A stretch of DNA of 64,000 nt from Eubacteriales bacterium (GTDB taxonomy: Bacteria; Bacillota; Clostridia; Lachnospirales; Lachnospiraceae), in NCBI GenBank assembly GCA_030524545.1, contig JAUNGM010000001.1, positions 1 through 64,000 of the forward strand. Reading direction: 5' to 3'. The notes under the pieces were generated by a model. The model ran no database searches. It was given only the letters and a program-made list of their open reading frames with translations, and was not told the DNA's origin. Each line of letters begins with the position of its first letter. Within the stretch, counting starts at the first letter, position 1. Position numbers and translations under genes: made by a program. Of the stretch, positions 25,471 through 34,691 are shown one piece after another.

Positions 25471-26061
25471 TCAGGCAAGACTGCCTTTGGTGGAAAGTAC
25501 GTCTTTGATTCTCGGATCATAGGATACGGCTTCGTCAAGAGCCTTGGCAAAGCTCTTGAACATTGCCTCTGCTATGTGATGATTGTTTCCGCCGGAAAGA
25601 ACCTTGATATGGAGGTTCATCCCGCTTGTGTAGGAAACGGCGTAGAAAAATTCCTTCACCATCTCCGTTGACATATCCCCGATCTTTTCACTGGTGAACT
25701 CCGCATCCCAGGCAAAATAAGGCCGTCCGGACAAATCCACGGCACAGAGCACCAGAGACTCATCCATCGGCAGGATGCAGCTTCCAAAACGGCGGATTCC
25801 CTTCTTGTCGCCGACAGCCTCTTTAATCGCTGTTCCCAGGACAATACCCGTGTCTTCAATCGTATGGTGGTCATCTACATTCAGATCTCCATGGACACGC
25901 ACACAGAGATCAAAAAAGCCATGACGCGTAAATCCATCCAGCATGTGGTCAAAAAAGCCTACACCTGTCACAATATCGGAATATCCCTTTCCGTCCAGAT
26001 CCAATTTCAATTTAATTTCTGTTTCTTTCGTATTCCGTTCCACGGATGCTTCTCTTCCCAT
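25471..26061 (-). CDS. hisB: Imidazoleglycerol-phosphate dehydratase
   Basis: This 196-residue enzyme starts MGREASVERNTKETEIKLKL. It has both HisB metal-binding repeats, DDHHTIEDTGI near residue 68 and NNHHIAEAMFKS near 166, plus GFFDHMLDGFTRHG. It dehydrates imidazoleglycerol phosphate to imidazole-acetol phosphate using manganese. It is a stand-alone dehydratase without a fused histidinol-phosphatase domain. AGGTGG lies seven bases before the ATG, which is only 7 bp after the hisD stop; longer upstream reading overlaps hisD and is rejected. Confidence 0.96.
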   Translation of the reverse strand: MGREASVERNTKETEIKLKLDLDGKGYSDIVTGVGFFDHMLDGFTRHGFFDLCVRVHGDLNVDDHHTIEDTGIVLGTAIKEAVGDKKGIRRFGSCILPMDESLVLCAVDLSGRPYFAWDAEFTSEKIGDMSTEMVKEFFYAVSYTSGMNLHIKVLSGGNNHHIAEAMFKSFAKALDEAVSYDPRIKDVLSTKGSLA

Positions 26062-26068
26062 AAGCCAC

Positions 26069-27370
26069 CTACTCTTCCTCGTTTTCAAAACGAACGGCAA
26101 TGGAATTGGCATGAGCCGTAAGCTGCTCGGAAGCTGCAAACTGCTCAATGTCTTTGTGGATGTTCTTCAAGGCCCCTCTGGAATAGTAGATGATACTGGA
26201 TTTTTTCACAAAATCATCTACGGACAGCGGCGAGAAGAATTTGGCAGTTCCGTTTGTTGGAAGAATGTGGTTCGGACCTGCAAAATAATCGCCCAGCGGC
26301 TCGGAACTGTATTCTCCGATAAAGATCGCCCCGGCATTTCTCACTTTCATCATCACTTCAAACGGATTCTTCGTAACAATTTCCATATGCTCGGATGCAA
26401 TGGCGTTGGCAGCATCGATTGCGTCATCCATATTTTCCGCAATCAGGATATAGCCGAAATTATCCAGTGATTTCTGAATGATTTCTCTGCGGGAAAGAAC
26501 CTCCACGAATTCCTTCACCTGCGCATCCACTTTTTCGGCCAGCTCCCGGCTGGTGGTAATGAGGATAGCAGATGCAAGCTCATCATGCTCTGCCTGGGAA
26601 AGAAGATCCGCAGCCACATAACGCGGATTTGCCGTCTCATCAGCCAATACCAGAATCTCACTGGGCCCTGCTATAGAATCAATACTTACATGGCCGTAAA
26701 CTGCCTTCTTCGCAAGTGCCACAAAGATATTGCCCGGGCCAACGATCTTATCTACTTTCGGGATGCTTTCCGTACCGTAGGCAAGCGCAGCGATTGCCTG
26801 GGCACCGCCCGCTTTATAGATGATATCCGCACCGGCCTCTTTCGCAGCGACCAGAGTAGACGGATTGACTTTTCCGTCTTTTCCGGGAGGGGTTGTCATC
26901 ACAATCTGATCTACGCCCGCAACCTTGGCAGGAACCACGTTCATTAATACGGAAGAGGGATATACCGCCTTTCCTCCCGGCACATAGACACCCACTCTCT
27001 CAAGCGGCGTCACTTTCTGTCCGAGCATGGTTCCATTCGCTTCACTGGTAAACCAGCTGTTCTGTTTCTGCTTTTCATGATAGCTGCGGATATTGACTAG
27101 GGCTTTACGGATGACATTGACCAATGTAGGATCTACTGCCTCGTAGGCTTCCTGTATTTCCTCCTCCGTTACCTGTATGTTTTCCGCATGGATTTCTACT
27201 TTGTCAAATTCTCTGGTATAGGCAAACAGCGCGGCATCTCCCTCGCTTTTTACTTTTGCCAGGATTTCTGCAACAGCATCCTCAAATTTGCCGTAATTAT
27301 TGGGACTTCTTTTGAGCAGATCCTCCAGAATCCCTTTGGTTGTCTCTTTTGTAAGCACTACTTTACGCAT
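26069..27370 (-). CDS. hisD: Histidinol dehydrogenase
   Basis: The 433-residue protein matches HisD over its full length. It includes GVYVPGGKAVYPSSVLMNVVP near residue 128, the NAD-site KIVGPGNIFVALAKK near 210, AGPSEILVLAD near 242, LLSQAEHDELASAIL near 265 with the catalytic Glu-His region, and GPNHILPTNGTAKFFSPLSV near 375. It oxidises L-histidinol twice to histidine with zinc and NAD+. It lies 31 bp after hisG and 7 bp before hisB. Confidence 0.97.
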   Translation of the reverse strand: MRKVVLTKETTKGILEDLLKRSPNNYGKFEDAVAEILAKVKSEGDAALFAYTREFDKVEIHAENIQVTEEEIQEAYEAVDPTLVNVIRKALVNIRSYHEKQKQNSWFTSEANGTMLGQKVTPLERVGVYVPGGKAVYPSSVLMNVVPAKVAGVDQIVMTTPPGKDGKVNPSTLVAAKEAGADIIYKAGGAQAIAALAYGTESIPKVDKIVGPGNIFVALAKKAVYGHVSIDSIAGPSEILVLADETANPRYVAADLLSQAEHDELASAILITTSRELAEKVDAQVKEFVEVLSRREIIQKSLDNFGYILIAENMDDAIDAANAIASEHMEIVTKNPFEVMMKVRNAGAIFIGEYSSEPLGDYFAGPNHILPTNGTAKFFSPLSVDDFVKKSSIIYYSRGALKNIHKDIEQFAASEQLTAHANSIAVRFENEEE

Positions 27371-27401
27371 GTTGTCTCAATCCCTTCTGTTTTTACAAAT
27401 A

Positions 27402-28037
27402 TTACACGATTTCACGAAGCCTGGAGATCAGGCCGCGGATTCTTTCATCTTCCATTTTCATACTTATCTGGTTTACCACCATACGGGCAGAAAGAGGGCA
27501 GACCTCTTCCAGAACCTTCAGCCCGTTCTCACGAAGTGTAGACCCTGTTTCTACAATATCCACAATCACCTCTGACAGCCCGACAATGGGTGCAAGCTCA
27601 ATGGAACCGTTCAGCTTGATGATCTCCACAGTCTGGTGCTTCTTGTTATAGAAATAATCCTTGGCAATGTTGGGGTATTTGGTGGCGACGCGGATCAGCT
27701 GATTGTTGTTCAGCACTTCACGGGCGCTTTCCGGTCCGCAGACACACATCCTGCAGGCACCGAATCCAAGATCCATCACTTCGTAAAGCTTCCGCCCCTC
27801 TTCCATAATGGTATCCTTGCCGACAACGCCAATGTCAGCCGCACCGTATTCTACATAAGTAGGCACGTCCGGCCCTTTGGCGAGAAAAAATTTCAGTTTC
27901 AGTTCTTCATTGACGAAGATCAGCTTTCGGGAGTCCTTATCCCGCATTTCCTCACAGGTGATCCCAATCTCTTCCAGAAGATCCAGCGTTTTATTTGCCA
28001 GTCTTCCTTTTGTCAAAGCGAAAGTTAAGTATCTCAT
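27402..28037 (-). CDS. hisG: ATP phosphoribosyltransferase, short form
   Basis: The 211-residue protein is the short HisG type. It starts [25 protein letters not shown], has the substrate-binding [14 protein letters not shown], and ends with the PRPP loop [18 protein letters not shown]. It lacks the C-terminal histidine-binding ACT-like domain of the long form and therefore needs HisZ for activity and feedback control. HisZ is encoded just upstream with a 4-bp ATGA overlap (28034-28037), so translation of the two subunits is coupled. It commits PRPP and ATP to histidine synthesis. Confidence 0.97.
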   Translation of the reverse strand: MRYLTFALTKGRLANKTLDLLEEIGITCEEMRDKDSRKLIFVNEELKLKFFLAKGPDVPTYVEYGAADIGVVGKDTIMEEGRKLYEVMDLGFGACRMCVCGPESAREVLNNNQLIRVATKYPNIAKDYFYNKKHQTVEIIKLNGSIELAPIVGLSEVIVDIVETGSTLRENGLKVLEEVCPLSARMVVNQISMKMEDERIRGLISRLREIV

Positions 28038-29155
28038 TCTTTGGCCTCCTTCTCGAGACGCAGCGCCACGCTCCGGCCTTCTCTACGCAGCCTCTGAGCA
28101 TCCCGCACAGCTTCCTCACGGTTTTCTTTCCGATACGTAATGACTGTCACAGGTTCTTCTGCCGGCAAGTCGATCTTCTGCCTGGAAAGAGCCAGCAGCA
28201 GGCTGTCTACAACAATTGCGAAGCCGATTGCGGCAGCCGGTTTGCCGAAATGCTGCATCAGGGCGTTGTACCGCCCGCCTTTGATCAATGGTTCCCCTGT
28301 TCCATAGGTATATGCCTGGAAAATGATTCCGGTATAATAACGGTATTTACTTAACATACCGAAATCAAAGCTGATGTATTTTTCATAACCGTAAAGCTTC
28401 AGGATCTCATAGATTTCTTCCAGTCTGGCGACAGCCTTTAAAGCATTTTCATTGGAAGTCAGCTCTCTGGCCTTCTGCAGCACTTCACTGGAGCCGAACA
28501 ACTGGGGAAGCTCCATAAATACTCTGGCAAGCTCAGGTGAAAGCTTCTGCTCCTGCACCAGGTCTTCCACACCAAAATAGTTTTTCTGGGAAATAAGAGA
28601 ACGAAGATGTTCTTCTTCCTGTTCATCCATTCCTGCTTCCTTTAGAAGGGATTTAAAATAATCCACCTGACCGACACTCACCTGAAAATCTTTCAGGCCT
28701 GCTGCCTTCAGGCATTCTACCGTCATAGCCAGAAGCTCCGCATCCGCATCTGCAGATTCATCTCCATAGCGTTCTACGCCCATCTGTGTTGTTTCTTTCA
28801 GTCTGCCGCGGAAACTGGAGTTGTTGATAAATGTATTTCCTGTATAACAAAGGCTTACCACTTCCGTATCCGGCGAAAAATAAGTCGCACACGCCCTGGA
28901 AACCGAAGGCGTAAAATCCGGCCGCAGAACAAGAGTATTTCCCTCTCTGTCAAAAAACTTATAAAGATCCTTGGAAGGAATAGTTCCTACCTCACGGCTG
29001 AATACCTCAAAAAACTCAAATGTAGGCGTTTCTATATTTTCATATCCATAACTGCGGAACACCCTCTGGATCTTCTCCTGAAGGTTCCTCTTCTGACTGC
29101 ATTCTCCATTGTAAATATCCCGTACACCTTCCGGGGTATGAAATATACGCTGCAT
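28034..29155 (-). CDS. hisZ: ATP phosphoribosyltransferase regulatory subunit
   Basis: This 373-residue protein is a histidyl-tRNA-synthetase paralogue. It has class II synthetase-like elements ([15 protein letters not shown] at the start, [14 protein letters not shown], the motif 2-like [15 protein letters not shown] and a [12 protein letters not shown] stretch). The full anticodon-binding domain is absent or only begun at the end. Position directly before short-form hisG identifies it as HisZ rather than HisS. AGGAGG six bases before 29155 sets the start; an upstream in-frame ATG overlaps that site. It is the first gene of the his operon and has its own consensus promoter about 90 bp upstream. 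Confidence 0.95.
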   Translation of the reverse strand: MQRIFHTPEGVRDIYNGECSQKRNLQEKIQRVFRSYGYENIETPTFEFFEVFSREVGTIPSKDLYKFFDREGNTLVLRPDFTPSVSRACATYFSPDTEVVSLCYTGNTFINNSSFRGRLKETTQMGVERYGDESADADAELLAMTVECLKAAGLKDFQVSVGQVDYFKSLLKEAGMDEQEEEHLRSLISQKNYFGVEDLVQEQKLSPELARVFMELPQLFGSSEVLQKARELTSNENALKAVARLEEIYEILKLYGYEKYISFDFGMLSKYRYYTGIIFQAYTYGTGEPLIKGGRYNALMQHFGKPAAAIGFAIVVDSLLLALSRQKIDLPAEEPVTVITYRKENREEAVRDAQRLRREGRSVALRLEKEAKE

Positions 29156-29243
29156 GTAAGACCTCCTCATCTCTGCAAAGCTAAAGTATTACCAACGCTT
29201 TAGTATGCTACCATATTATCATAATGACGCAAAACCATATAGA

Positions 29244-29272
29244 ATTATAGTAGATACGATTCTGCTTGTCAA
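29244..29272 (-). promoter_or_regulatory. Consensus sigma-A promoter of the histidine operon
   Basis: On the minus strand TTGACA and TATAAT are both perfect and separated by exactly 17 bp. The TGA stop codon of recU lies inside the -35 hexamer. The predicted leader of about 80 nt contains a CTAAAG/CTTTAG inverted repeat (29180-29201). It is too short for a T-box riboswitch, and I see no run of histidine codons. Confidence 0.9.
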
Positions 29273-29802
29273 TCCCGATTTTCCAGATCTGTCTGTAATC
29301 CTTCCAGATAAGGAATCAAAATACCGCCTTTTCTTTTCAGATAATAAATATCCTCCAGTTCTTCCCTGCGGAAACTCTTCCTGCCGCCATCTTCCATCCG
29401 TTTCCAAAAAAACAGAAGATTCCGCAGCGGAAGATAATAAAACAGATCTTCCATATTATAAAAAATAAGAAAAAATGCAACACCGCCCTGTTCCTCAAAA
29501 GCCTTCATAAACTCCACCTGATGCGGGTGGATGTTACGAAGAGGAAAGGTGTTCGTACTGCATTCCTTGGCATCGAAGCAGACAGGAATTCCCTGCACTG
29601 CTCCGATATAATCCACCGTACTTTGCTGGTCAAAATAGGCCAGAGTGATATGGCGGTTTTCTTTATCCATTCGTACAGGAGTAATCGGAGTCGGGATTTT
29701 TTGGATCAATGCCAGCCCCTTTTCCCTGTACTGTTCATTCGTTTTGTTGACCAGTTCCTCTAATGTGGAACCACGGAGTCCCCGGCTGTTCCAGGTTGCC
29801 AT
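29269..29802 (-). CDS. recU: RecU-type Holliday junction resolvase
   Basis: The 177-residue protein starts MATWNSRGLRGSTLEELVNKTNEQY. It contains the RecU nuclease core, VDYIGAVQGIPVCFDAKECS near residues 63-82, where the Asp and the later Asp-Ala-Lys-Glu set the metal site. HPHQVEFMKAFEEQGGVAFFLI and YYLPLRNLLFFW follow. RecU resolves Holliday junctions and replaces RuvC in Bacillota, consistent with the RuvAB genes at 57452-59147 in this window. It is the last gene of the block that starts at the alarmone synthetase. Its stop codon is embedded in the his promoter. Confidence 0.9.
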   Translation of the reverse strand: MATWNSRGLRGSTLEELVNKTNEQYREKGLALIQKIPTPITPVRMDKENRHITLAYFDQQSTVDYIGAVQGIPVCFDAKECSTNTFPLRNIHPHQVEFMKAFEEQGGVAFFLIFYNMEDLFYYLPLRNLLFFWKRMEDGGRKSFRREELEDIYYLKRKGGILIPYLEGLQTDLENRD

Positions 29803-29870
29803 ACAGCTGCTCCTTTTCTTAATCCTTTTCGTGTCTGTCCGCTATCTTATTATGTGCGGCTCTGCAGGAG

Positions 29871-30434
29871 TTACTTGCCTGTCAATAATTTGATTGACGG
29901 GAAATAGCGGATGATCGCCTTGCCGACAATCTGGTCAAAGGAGACAAAGGTATTTTTCCAGTATCTGGAATCCCGGGAATTCTGCCGGTTATCGCCCAGC
30001 ATAAAATAACTGTCCTCAGGCACTTCATAAGGGCCGAAGTTTCCTATCGGAGTTTCCGGTACAAAGCTGTCATCCAGCGGCGTATCCGAACCGTCTATAT
30101 AGACCTTGCCGTCTTTAATCTCTACCGTCTCTCCCGGAAGGCCGATCAGACGCTTAATAAACAGCTGGCTTTCATCATCCGGGTATTTGAAGATAATAAT
30201 ATCATATCTTTCCGGATCCTTCACTTTTTTCACGATCTTATTGCCAAAGAGATCAAGATTGATTCCGTAAGAAAGGCGAAAGCCGAAAATACGGTCCCCT
30301 GTCATAATGGTTTTCTCCATGGATTCAGAAGGAATCTTGGCGTTGATCAGGATGACATTATTCACAAGTGTTACCACGATCACCACAATGATGATCATCT
30401 TTACATATTCCCACAGTTCTTTCCAAATTTTCAT
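29871..30434 (-). CDS. lepB: Signal peptidase I
   Basis: This 187-residue protein has one N-terminal transmembrane helix (about residues 12-30). The catalytic serine lies in AKIPSESMEKTI (near residue 39) and the lysine in LFIKRLIGLPGE (near 93). LGDNRQNSRDSRYW near 145 is the usual box E. It removes signal peptides from exported proteins at the outer face of the membrane. An AGGAGAGTTATT site precedes the ATG. The first 77 bp overlap the 3' end of the pseudouridine synthase gene in another frame, a long overlap for an operon. RecU follows 68 bp downstream. Confidence 0.95.
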   Translation of the reverse strand: MKIWKELWEYVKMIIIVVIVVTLVNNVILINAKIPSESMEKTIMTGDRIFGFRLSYGINLDLFGNKIVKKVKDPERYDIIIFKYPDDESQLFIKRLIGLPGETVEIKDGKVYIDGSDTPLDDSFVPETPIGNFGPYEVPEDSYFMLGDNRQNSRDSRYWKNTFVSFDQIVGKAIIRYFPSIKLLTGK

Positions 30435-31410
30435 AATAACTCTCCTCTAAATCTTCCTCTTGGATAATGTGAAAAAAGTTTTGCGGCAGTGATGCCGTAA
30501 AGATCCGGCCGGATAAATTTCCCAGTTTTCCCTTCATTTCCGGAAATTCCAGCCTGTATGCATGAAGAAGCTGATGCTTCAGGGAATATTTCTCCCGAAA
30601 ACTTCTGTTAAACGCCTCTCTGCCATATTTCCCATCCCCGGCAAGGGGATGGCCGGTTCCGGCAAGATGGGCACGGATCTGATGAGTCCGGCCGGTAATC
30701 AGCCTGACCCGAAGAAGCGTGACGCTTCCGTTATCTCCCCATGGAGTATAAGATGTTTCTATCGGAAGCGACTCTTCCATCCCGGAATCATATACTACTA
30801 CTTTATTACATTTTGCGTCTTTATGCAAATATCCTTTTATATAATTTTCATTTTTTATCACGCCCTGCACCAGACATAAGTAATCTTTGTGAATGGCGCG
30901 GTCGTGGAAAAGCGCGGAAAGCTCCTGAAGCCCTGCAAGGCTTTTTCCTGCGGCCACGATTCCGCTGGTATTCCGGTCCAGGCGGTTGCATACGGCAGGC
31001 TTGAAGGTTTTGAGTGTCTCCTTCGTAATCTCGCCCTTTTCCAGAAGGTATCCGATCACGTATTCCACCAGAGACGGTTCTCCGCTGTCAGAAGGCTGTG
31101 ACAGCATGCCGGCAGGTTTGTTGACCAGAAGAATATGTTCATCCTCATAGATGATATCTAGGCGGCATACAGCCTTTGCCACTTCCGTATTTCCGGCAAA
31201 CTTCCCGAATGTTTCCTCACTCAGGAACAGCTTCACTTCATCTCCCGGGGCCAGCTTCTCACTTCCTGTGGCTTTTTTGCCATTGAGCGTAATGTTTTTT
31301 TTACGCATCATTTTATAAAAAAAACTTTTGGGCGCTTCTTTTAAGAGCTTGGCAAGATATTTATCAAAACGCTGCCCCGCCTCATTTTCATTGATGATAA
31401 ACTGTTTCAT
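30358..31410 (-). CDS. RluA-family 23S rRNA/tRNA pseudouridine synthase with S4 domain
   Basis: The 350-residue protein has an N-terminal S4-like RNA-binding domain (about residues 10-75) and a PseudoU_synth_2 domain (about 90-310). The catalytic Asp is in PAVCNRLDRNTSG; LITGRTHQIRAHLAGTGHPLAGD is the other hallmark. It isomerises uridines in structured RNA, probably 23S rRNA as RluC or RluD does, but the exact position cannot be read. The last 25-30 residues (EEDLEESYYENLERTVG onward) extend beyond the usual domain end and are encoded in the stretch shared with the signal peptidase start. Confidence 0.93.
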   Translation of the reverse strand: MKQFIINENEAGQRFDKYLAKLLKEAPKSFFYKMMRKKNITLNGKKATGSEKLAPGDEVKLFLSEETFGKFAGNTEVAKAVCRLDIIYEDEHILLVNKPAGMLSQPSDSGEPSLVEYVIGYLLEKGEITKETLKTFKPAVCNRLDRNTSGIVAAGKSLAGLQELSALFHDRAIHKDYLCLVQGVIKNENYIKGYLHKDAKCNKVVVYDSGMEESLPIETSYTPWGDNGSVTLLRVRLITGRTHQIRAHLAGTGHPLAGDGKYGREAFNRSFREKYSLKHQLLHAYRLEFPEMKGKLGNLSGRIFTASLPQNFFHIIQEEDLEESYYENLERTVGICKDDHHCGDRGNTCE

Positions 31411-31419
31411 GCTCCGCTC

Positions 31420-32043
31420 CTATAAACAGATTGCCAGTATCGTATGCTTGATCAGTTCATTTCTGGAAAGATCCGGGTACTTCTCATCCGGCTTGAATTT
31501 GATTCCTTCTTCAAGAGATTCCCGGTGTTCATTCATGGAATCCAGACGTTCCAGATAAGGACGCAGATCTTTCAGGATTTTTACATTGACTTTATATCCG
31601 TTTTTCCGGATGATCTTCTGGGCCTCTGCTGCCATGAATTCCGTATCAATCTTAGGGTCGCTGCTGTAGCCTACCACCTCATTGCCGCAAATGGCAAAGG
31701 CATCAATATAAGCGCTTTTTTCGTAAAAGGTCATGTACATTTCATAGGACATCACAAGATTTCCCGCATGGCTTTGGATCTCACGGTAAAGATTTCCGTC
31801 CATCGGCTTACGCATGAGAATCATGATCAGGTTCACCATAGAACGGCAGCCGGGCAGGCAGCCCACCACACATCCCACCGTCCAGATAGTCATACGGGTC
31901 TTCAGATAAATCCAGGCTGCAAAAAACACACCCAGCGGAATGACAAACAGCAATGCCGTAACAGCGGCACGATGCTTTTTCTCTGATGCAAAATATCCGA
32001 ATTCTCCTTTACGCTTCCTGGTCTTCCCTTTTGGTCTGCTCAT
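31420..32043 (-). CDS. Conserved membrane protein of unknown function
   Basis: This 207-residue protein has a lysine/arginine-rich N-terminus (about residues 1-25), two hydrophobic segments (about 27-46 and 50-78), and a C-terminal cytoplasmic-looking domain. That domain contains SYEMYMTFYEKSAYIDAFAICGNEVVGYSSD and a Glu/Lys-rich second half. I do not recognise a named family. It overlaps the YgiQ stop by 4 bp and is followed 9 bp later by the pseudouridine synthase gene, so it belongs to the same operon. No catalytic motif is apparent. Confidence 0.8.
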   Translation of the reverse strand: MSRPKGKTRKRKGEFGYFASEKKHRAAVTALLFVIPLGVFFAAWIYLKTRMTIWTVGCVVGCLPGCRSMVNLIMILMRKPMDGNLYREIQSHAGNLVMSYEMYMTFYEKSAYIDAFAICGNEVVGYSSDPKIDTEFMAAEAQKIIRKNGYKVNVKILKDLRPYLERLDSMNEHRESLEEGIKFKPDEKYPDLSRNELIKHTILAICL

Positions 32044-33974
32044 TTAACTCTCCTCATTCTTCTTTTGATGCTATTATTTTTTTTCTTCTGATGGATATTA
32101 CGGAGGGCTTTCTTTTTGCCGGACGGTTTTTTTCCTTTTTTCTCCGGGCCCGGCTTTCCGTTTTCCGAACCTGTTTTTCCCTTTTCAGGGCGGATTAGGC
32201 ACTGTTTTCCGTATCCTACAAGATCCATCCTTCCTGCAATCTTCAGTCCCTCCAGCACCAGTTCCCTGCCGGCAGGATTTTTATACTGCATCAGGGCGCG
32301 CTGGATTGCCTTTTCGTGGGGATTTCTCGGTACATATACCTTTTCTCCTGTAAGGGGATGAATCCCTGTATAGTACATGCAGGTGGAAAGAGTGGACGGC
32401 GTCGGATAAAAATCCTGTACCTGTTCCGGCGTAAATCCAAGATCCCGCACATATTCCGCCAGTTTCACTGCCTCTTTCATCGTACATCCCGGATGGGAGG
32501 ACATGAAATAAGGAACTGCATACTGTTGTTTGCCCGTTTTTAAATTGGCTTTGTCATAGGCTTTTAAAAAGCGCTCGTAAACCTCATGGGACGGCTTGCC
32601 CATATATTTCAATACCTGATCGGAAACATGCTCCGGGGCTACCCGAAGCTGCCCGCTCACATGATGTTCCACCAATTCCCTTAAGAATGTCGGGTCAGGA
32701 TCTGCCATTACATAATCAAAACGCACACCGGAACGGATAAAAACTTTTTTTACTTTCGGGATTTCCCGAAGTTTCCGCAGAAGAGCCACATAATCAGAGT
32801 GATCTGCTTTCAGATTCTTGCATGGGGCGGGAAACAGACACTGTCTGTTCTGACAGACACCTTTGGTGAGCTGTTTCTCACAGGATGGCTGGCGAAAATC
32901 CGCCGTAGGTCCTCCAACATCATGGATATATCCCTTAAACTCCGGATCCTCCGTCATTTTCCGTGCTTCCCGAAGGATGGAATCATGGCTCCGTGTCTGA
33001 AGGATTCTTCCCTGATGGAAGGTCAGCGCACAGAAGCTGCAGCCGCCAAAGCATCCCCTGTTGCTGGTGATACTGAACCGGATTTCTTCCAAAGCCGGGA
33101 TCCCCCCTGCCTTTTCATACATCGGATGATATTTCCCTGTGTAGGGAAGGTCGTACACATCATCCATCTCCTGTTGGGTAAGAGGATGGGACGGCGGATT
33201 CTGGATCACATATCCTCTGTTTCCATAGGATTCTGCAAGGGGCTTTGCTGTAAAAGGATCCGTATTTCGGTACTGTATGGCAAAGCTTTCCGCATAGACT
33301 CTTTTTTCACCTGATAATTCCTCATAGGAAGGAAGTACGATCGGATCACAGGCTCTGGAAAGATCCTTGCATTTATAAACAGTTCCCGGAATATATGTCA
33401 GCTCCTGTACAGGAATACCGCTGTTCAGGGAATCTGCAATTTCCACCATAGAATGCTCTCCCATCCCATAGGAAATCAGATCTGCACCGGAATCCATCAG
33501 GACGCTTCTTCGTATTTTGTTCTGCCAATAATCATAATGGGCTAGCCTGCGAAGACTGGCCTCAATACCGCCAAGAATAATAGGCGTATGCTTATATGTC
33601 TGCCTGATCAGGTTGCTGTAGACAATGACCGGCATGTCCGGCCGCAGGCCCATCTGCCCGCCCGGAGAGTAAGAATCCTTCTGCCTGTGCTTCCCGGATA
33701 CGGTATAATGGTTCACCATGGAATCCATATTGCCCGCAGTGACAAGAAAACCCAGGCGAGGTTCCCCAAACACCTGGATGCTTTCTTTGCGGCGCCAGTC
33801 CGGCTGCGGAATCATTCCCACACGGTAGCCGCGGCTCTCTAAAAGGCGGCTGATGATCGCCGCCCCAAAGGACGAATGGTCTACATAGGCGTCCCCTGTC
33901 ACGTAGACAAAGTCCACCTGCTCCCATCCTCTCTCTTCCATTTCCTTTCTTGTTACCGGTAAAAAATCCTGCAT
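32040..33974 (-). CDS. YgiQ family radical SAM protein
   Basis: The 644-residue protein matches YgiQ. An N-terminal domain (FVYVTGDAYVDHSSFGAAIISRLLE at about 22-46, then GFLVTAGNMDSMVNHYT) is followed by a radical-SAM core with the cluster motif SNRGCFGGCSFCALTFHQGR near residue 300. A C-terminal domain contains YPTPSTLSTCMYYTGI. The extreme end is a lysine-rich tail of about 40 residues that may bind nucleic acid. The reaction is unknown to me. The gene abuts the HAD gene upstream with no spacer and overlaps the next gene by ATGA, so all are co-translated. Confidence 0.93.
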   Translation of the reverse strand: MQDFLPVTRKEMEERGWEQVDFVYVTGDAYVDHSSFGAAIISRLLESRGYRVGMIPQPDWRRKESIQVFGEPRLGFLVTAGNMDSMVNHYTVSGKHRQKDSYSPGGQMGLRPDMPVIVYSNLIRQTYKHTPIILGGIEASLRRLAHYDYWQNKIRRSVLMDSGADLISYGMGEHSMVEIADSLNSGIPVQELTYIPGTVYKCKDLSRACDPIVLPSYEELSGEKRVYAESFAIQYRNTDPFTAKPLAESYGNRGYVIQNPPSHPLTQQEMDDVYDLPYTGKYHPMYEKAGGIPALEEIRFSITSNRGCFGGCSFCALTFHQGRILQTRSHDSILREARKMTEDPEFKGYIHDVGGPTADFRQPSCEKQLTKGVCQNRQCLFPAPCKNLKADHSDYVALLRKLREIPKVKKVFIRSGVRFDYVMADPDPTFLRELVEHHVSGQLRVAPEHVSDQVLKYMGKPSHEVYERFLKAYDKANLKTGKQQYAVPYFMSSHPGCTMKEAVKLAEYVRDLGFTPEQVQDFYPTPSTLSTCMYYTGIHPLTGEKVYVPRNPHEKAIQRALMQYKNPAGRELVLEGLKIAGRMDLVGYGKQCLIRPEKGKTGSENGKPGPEKKGKKPSGKKKALRNIHQKKKNNSIKRRMRRVK

Positions 33975-34640
33975 CTACAATTCCTCGTATGTACCTGCCA
34001 TTACCTGTTCATAAGAATGAATATAGTAATCGGCTATTTTTCGCTTTTCCGCTCTCTGCGGGATACTGTAGTTATCCTCAACCGCACAGGCCGTCATTCC
34101 GGCTGCTTTTCCCGCCTGCAGTCCAGGAACGATATCTTCAAATATAAGACAATACTCCGGTTCCACCATAAGCCTTCCGGCTGCTTCCAGATAGACATCC
34201 GGAGCCGGCTTACCTTTGTTGACCTCACATGCAGTTATGATACAGTCAAAATATTCCCGGATACCATGGCTCACCAGCACTGCCTCAATAAGCTTCCTGT
34301 CATTGCTGGAAGCTACTGCCATCCGGATTCCCCGTTCCTTCGCGTAGGGAAGAAATTCACGGACACCTGGTTTCAGGGGAACTTCATTGCAATATTTATC
34401 AATTGCCATCTCCTGCCATGTTTTCTTGATCTTGTCAATCGAATCCGGAATATGAAAGCGCTCCTTAAAATAAACGGCTACTTCCGTAAATCCCATTCCT
34501 TCGATCACACGCTGCATATCTTCCGGTACATCATACCCCAGTTTGCCCAGATAATCAATATCAATCTGGCTCCAGACCCACATAGAATCCGCCAGAGTGC
34601 CGTCCAGGTCAAAAATAATCGCCTTTTTCTCTTTTAACAT
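33975..34640 (-). CDS. HAD-superfamily hydrolase, beta-phosphoglucomutase-like
   Basis: This 221-residue protein has the HAD motifs in order. Motif I is IIFDLDGTLADS with the nucleophile Asp. MAVASSND is the motif II Ser/Thr region. The motif III lysine lies in NKGKPAPDVYLEAA, and motif IV is CLIFEDIVPGLQAG. A helical cap after motif I (about residues 20-85) puts it in subfamily I, like phosphoglycolate phosphatases and beta-phosphoglucomutases. The substrate is probably a small phosphorylated metabolite. GAGGAGATAC before the ATG at 34640 is preferred to an upstream GTG. It lies 51 bp after the alarmone synthetase and directly abuts ygiQ. Confidence 0.92.
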   Translation of the reverse strand: MLKEKKAIIFDLDGTLADSMWVWSQIDIDYLGKLGYDVPEDMQRVIEGMGFTEVAVYFKERFHIPDSIDKIKKTWQEMAIDKYCNEVPLKPGVREFLPYAKERGIRMAVASSNDRKLIEAVLVSHGIREYFDCIITACEVNKGKPAPDVYLEAAGRLMVEPEYCLIFEDIVPGLQAGKAAGMTACAVEDNYSIPQRAEKRKIADYYIHSYEQVMAGTYEEL

Positions 34641-34691
34641 GTATCTCCTCACTGTTCGCCTGAATATAAGCTGCCATATCTGTTCCTGATA

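Noticed and set aside
29156-29240. T-box or histidine leader-peptide attenuator upstream of hisZ
   Set aside because: The leader is only about 80 nt with one small inverted repeat. No specifier loop, T-box sequence or histidine codon run was found.
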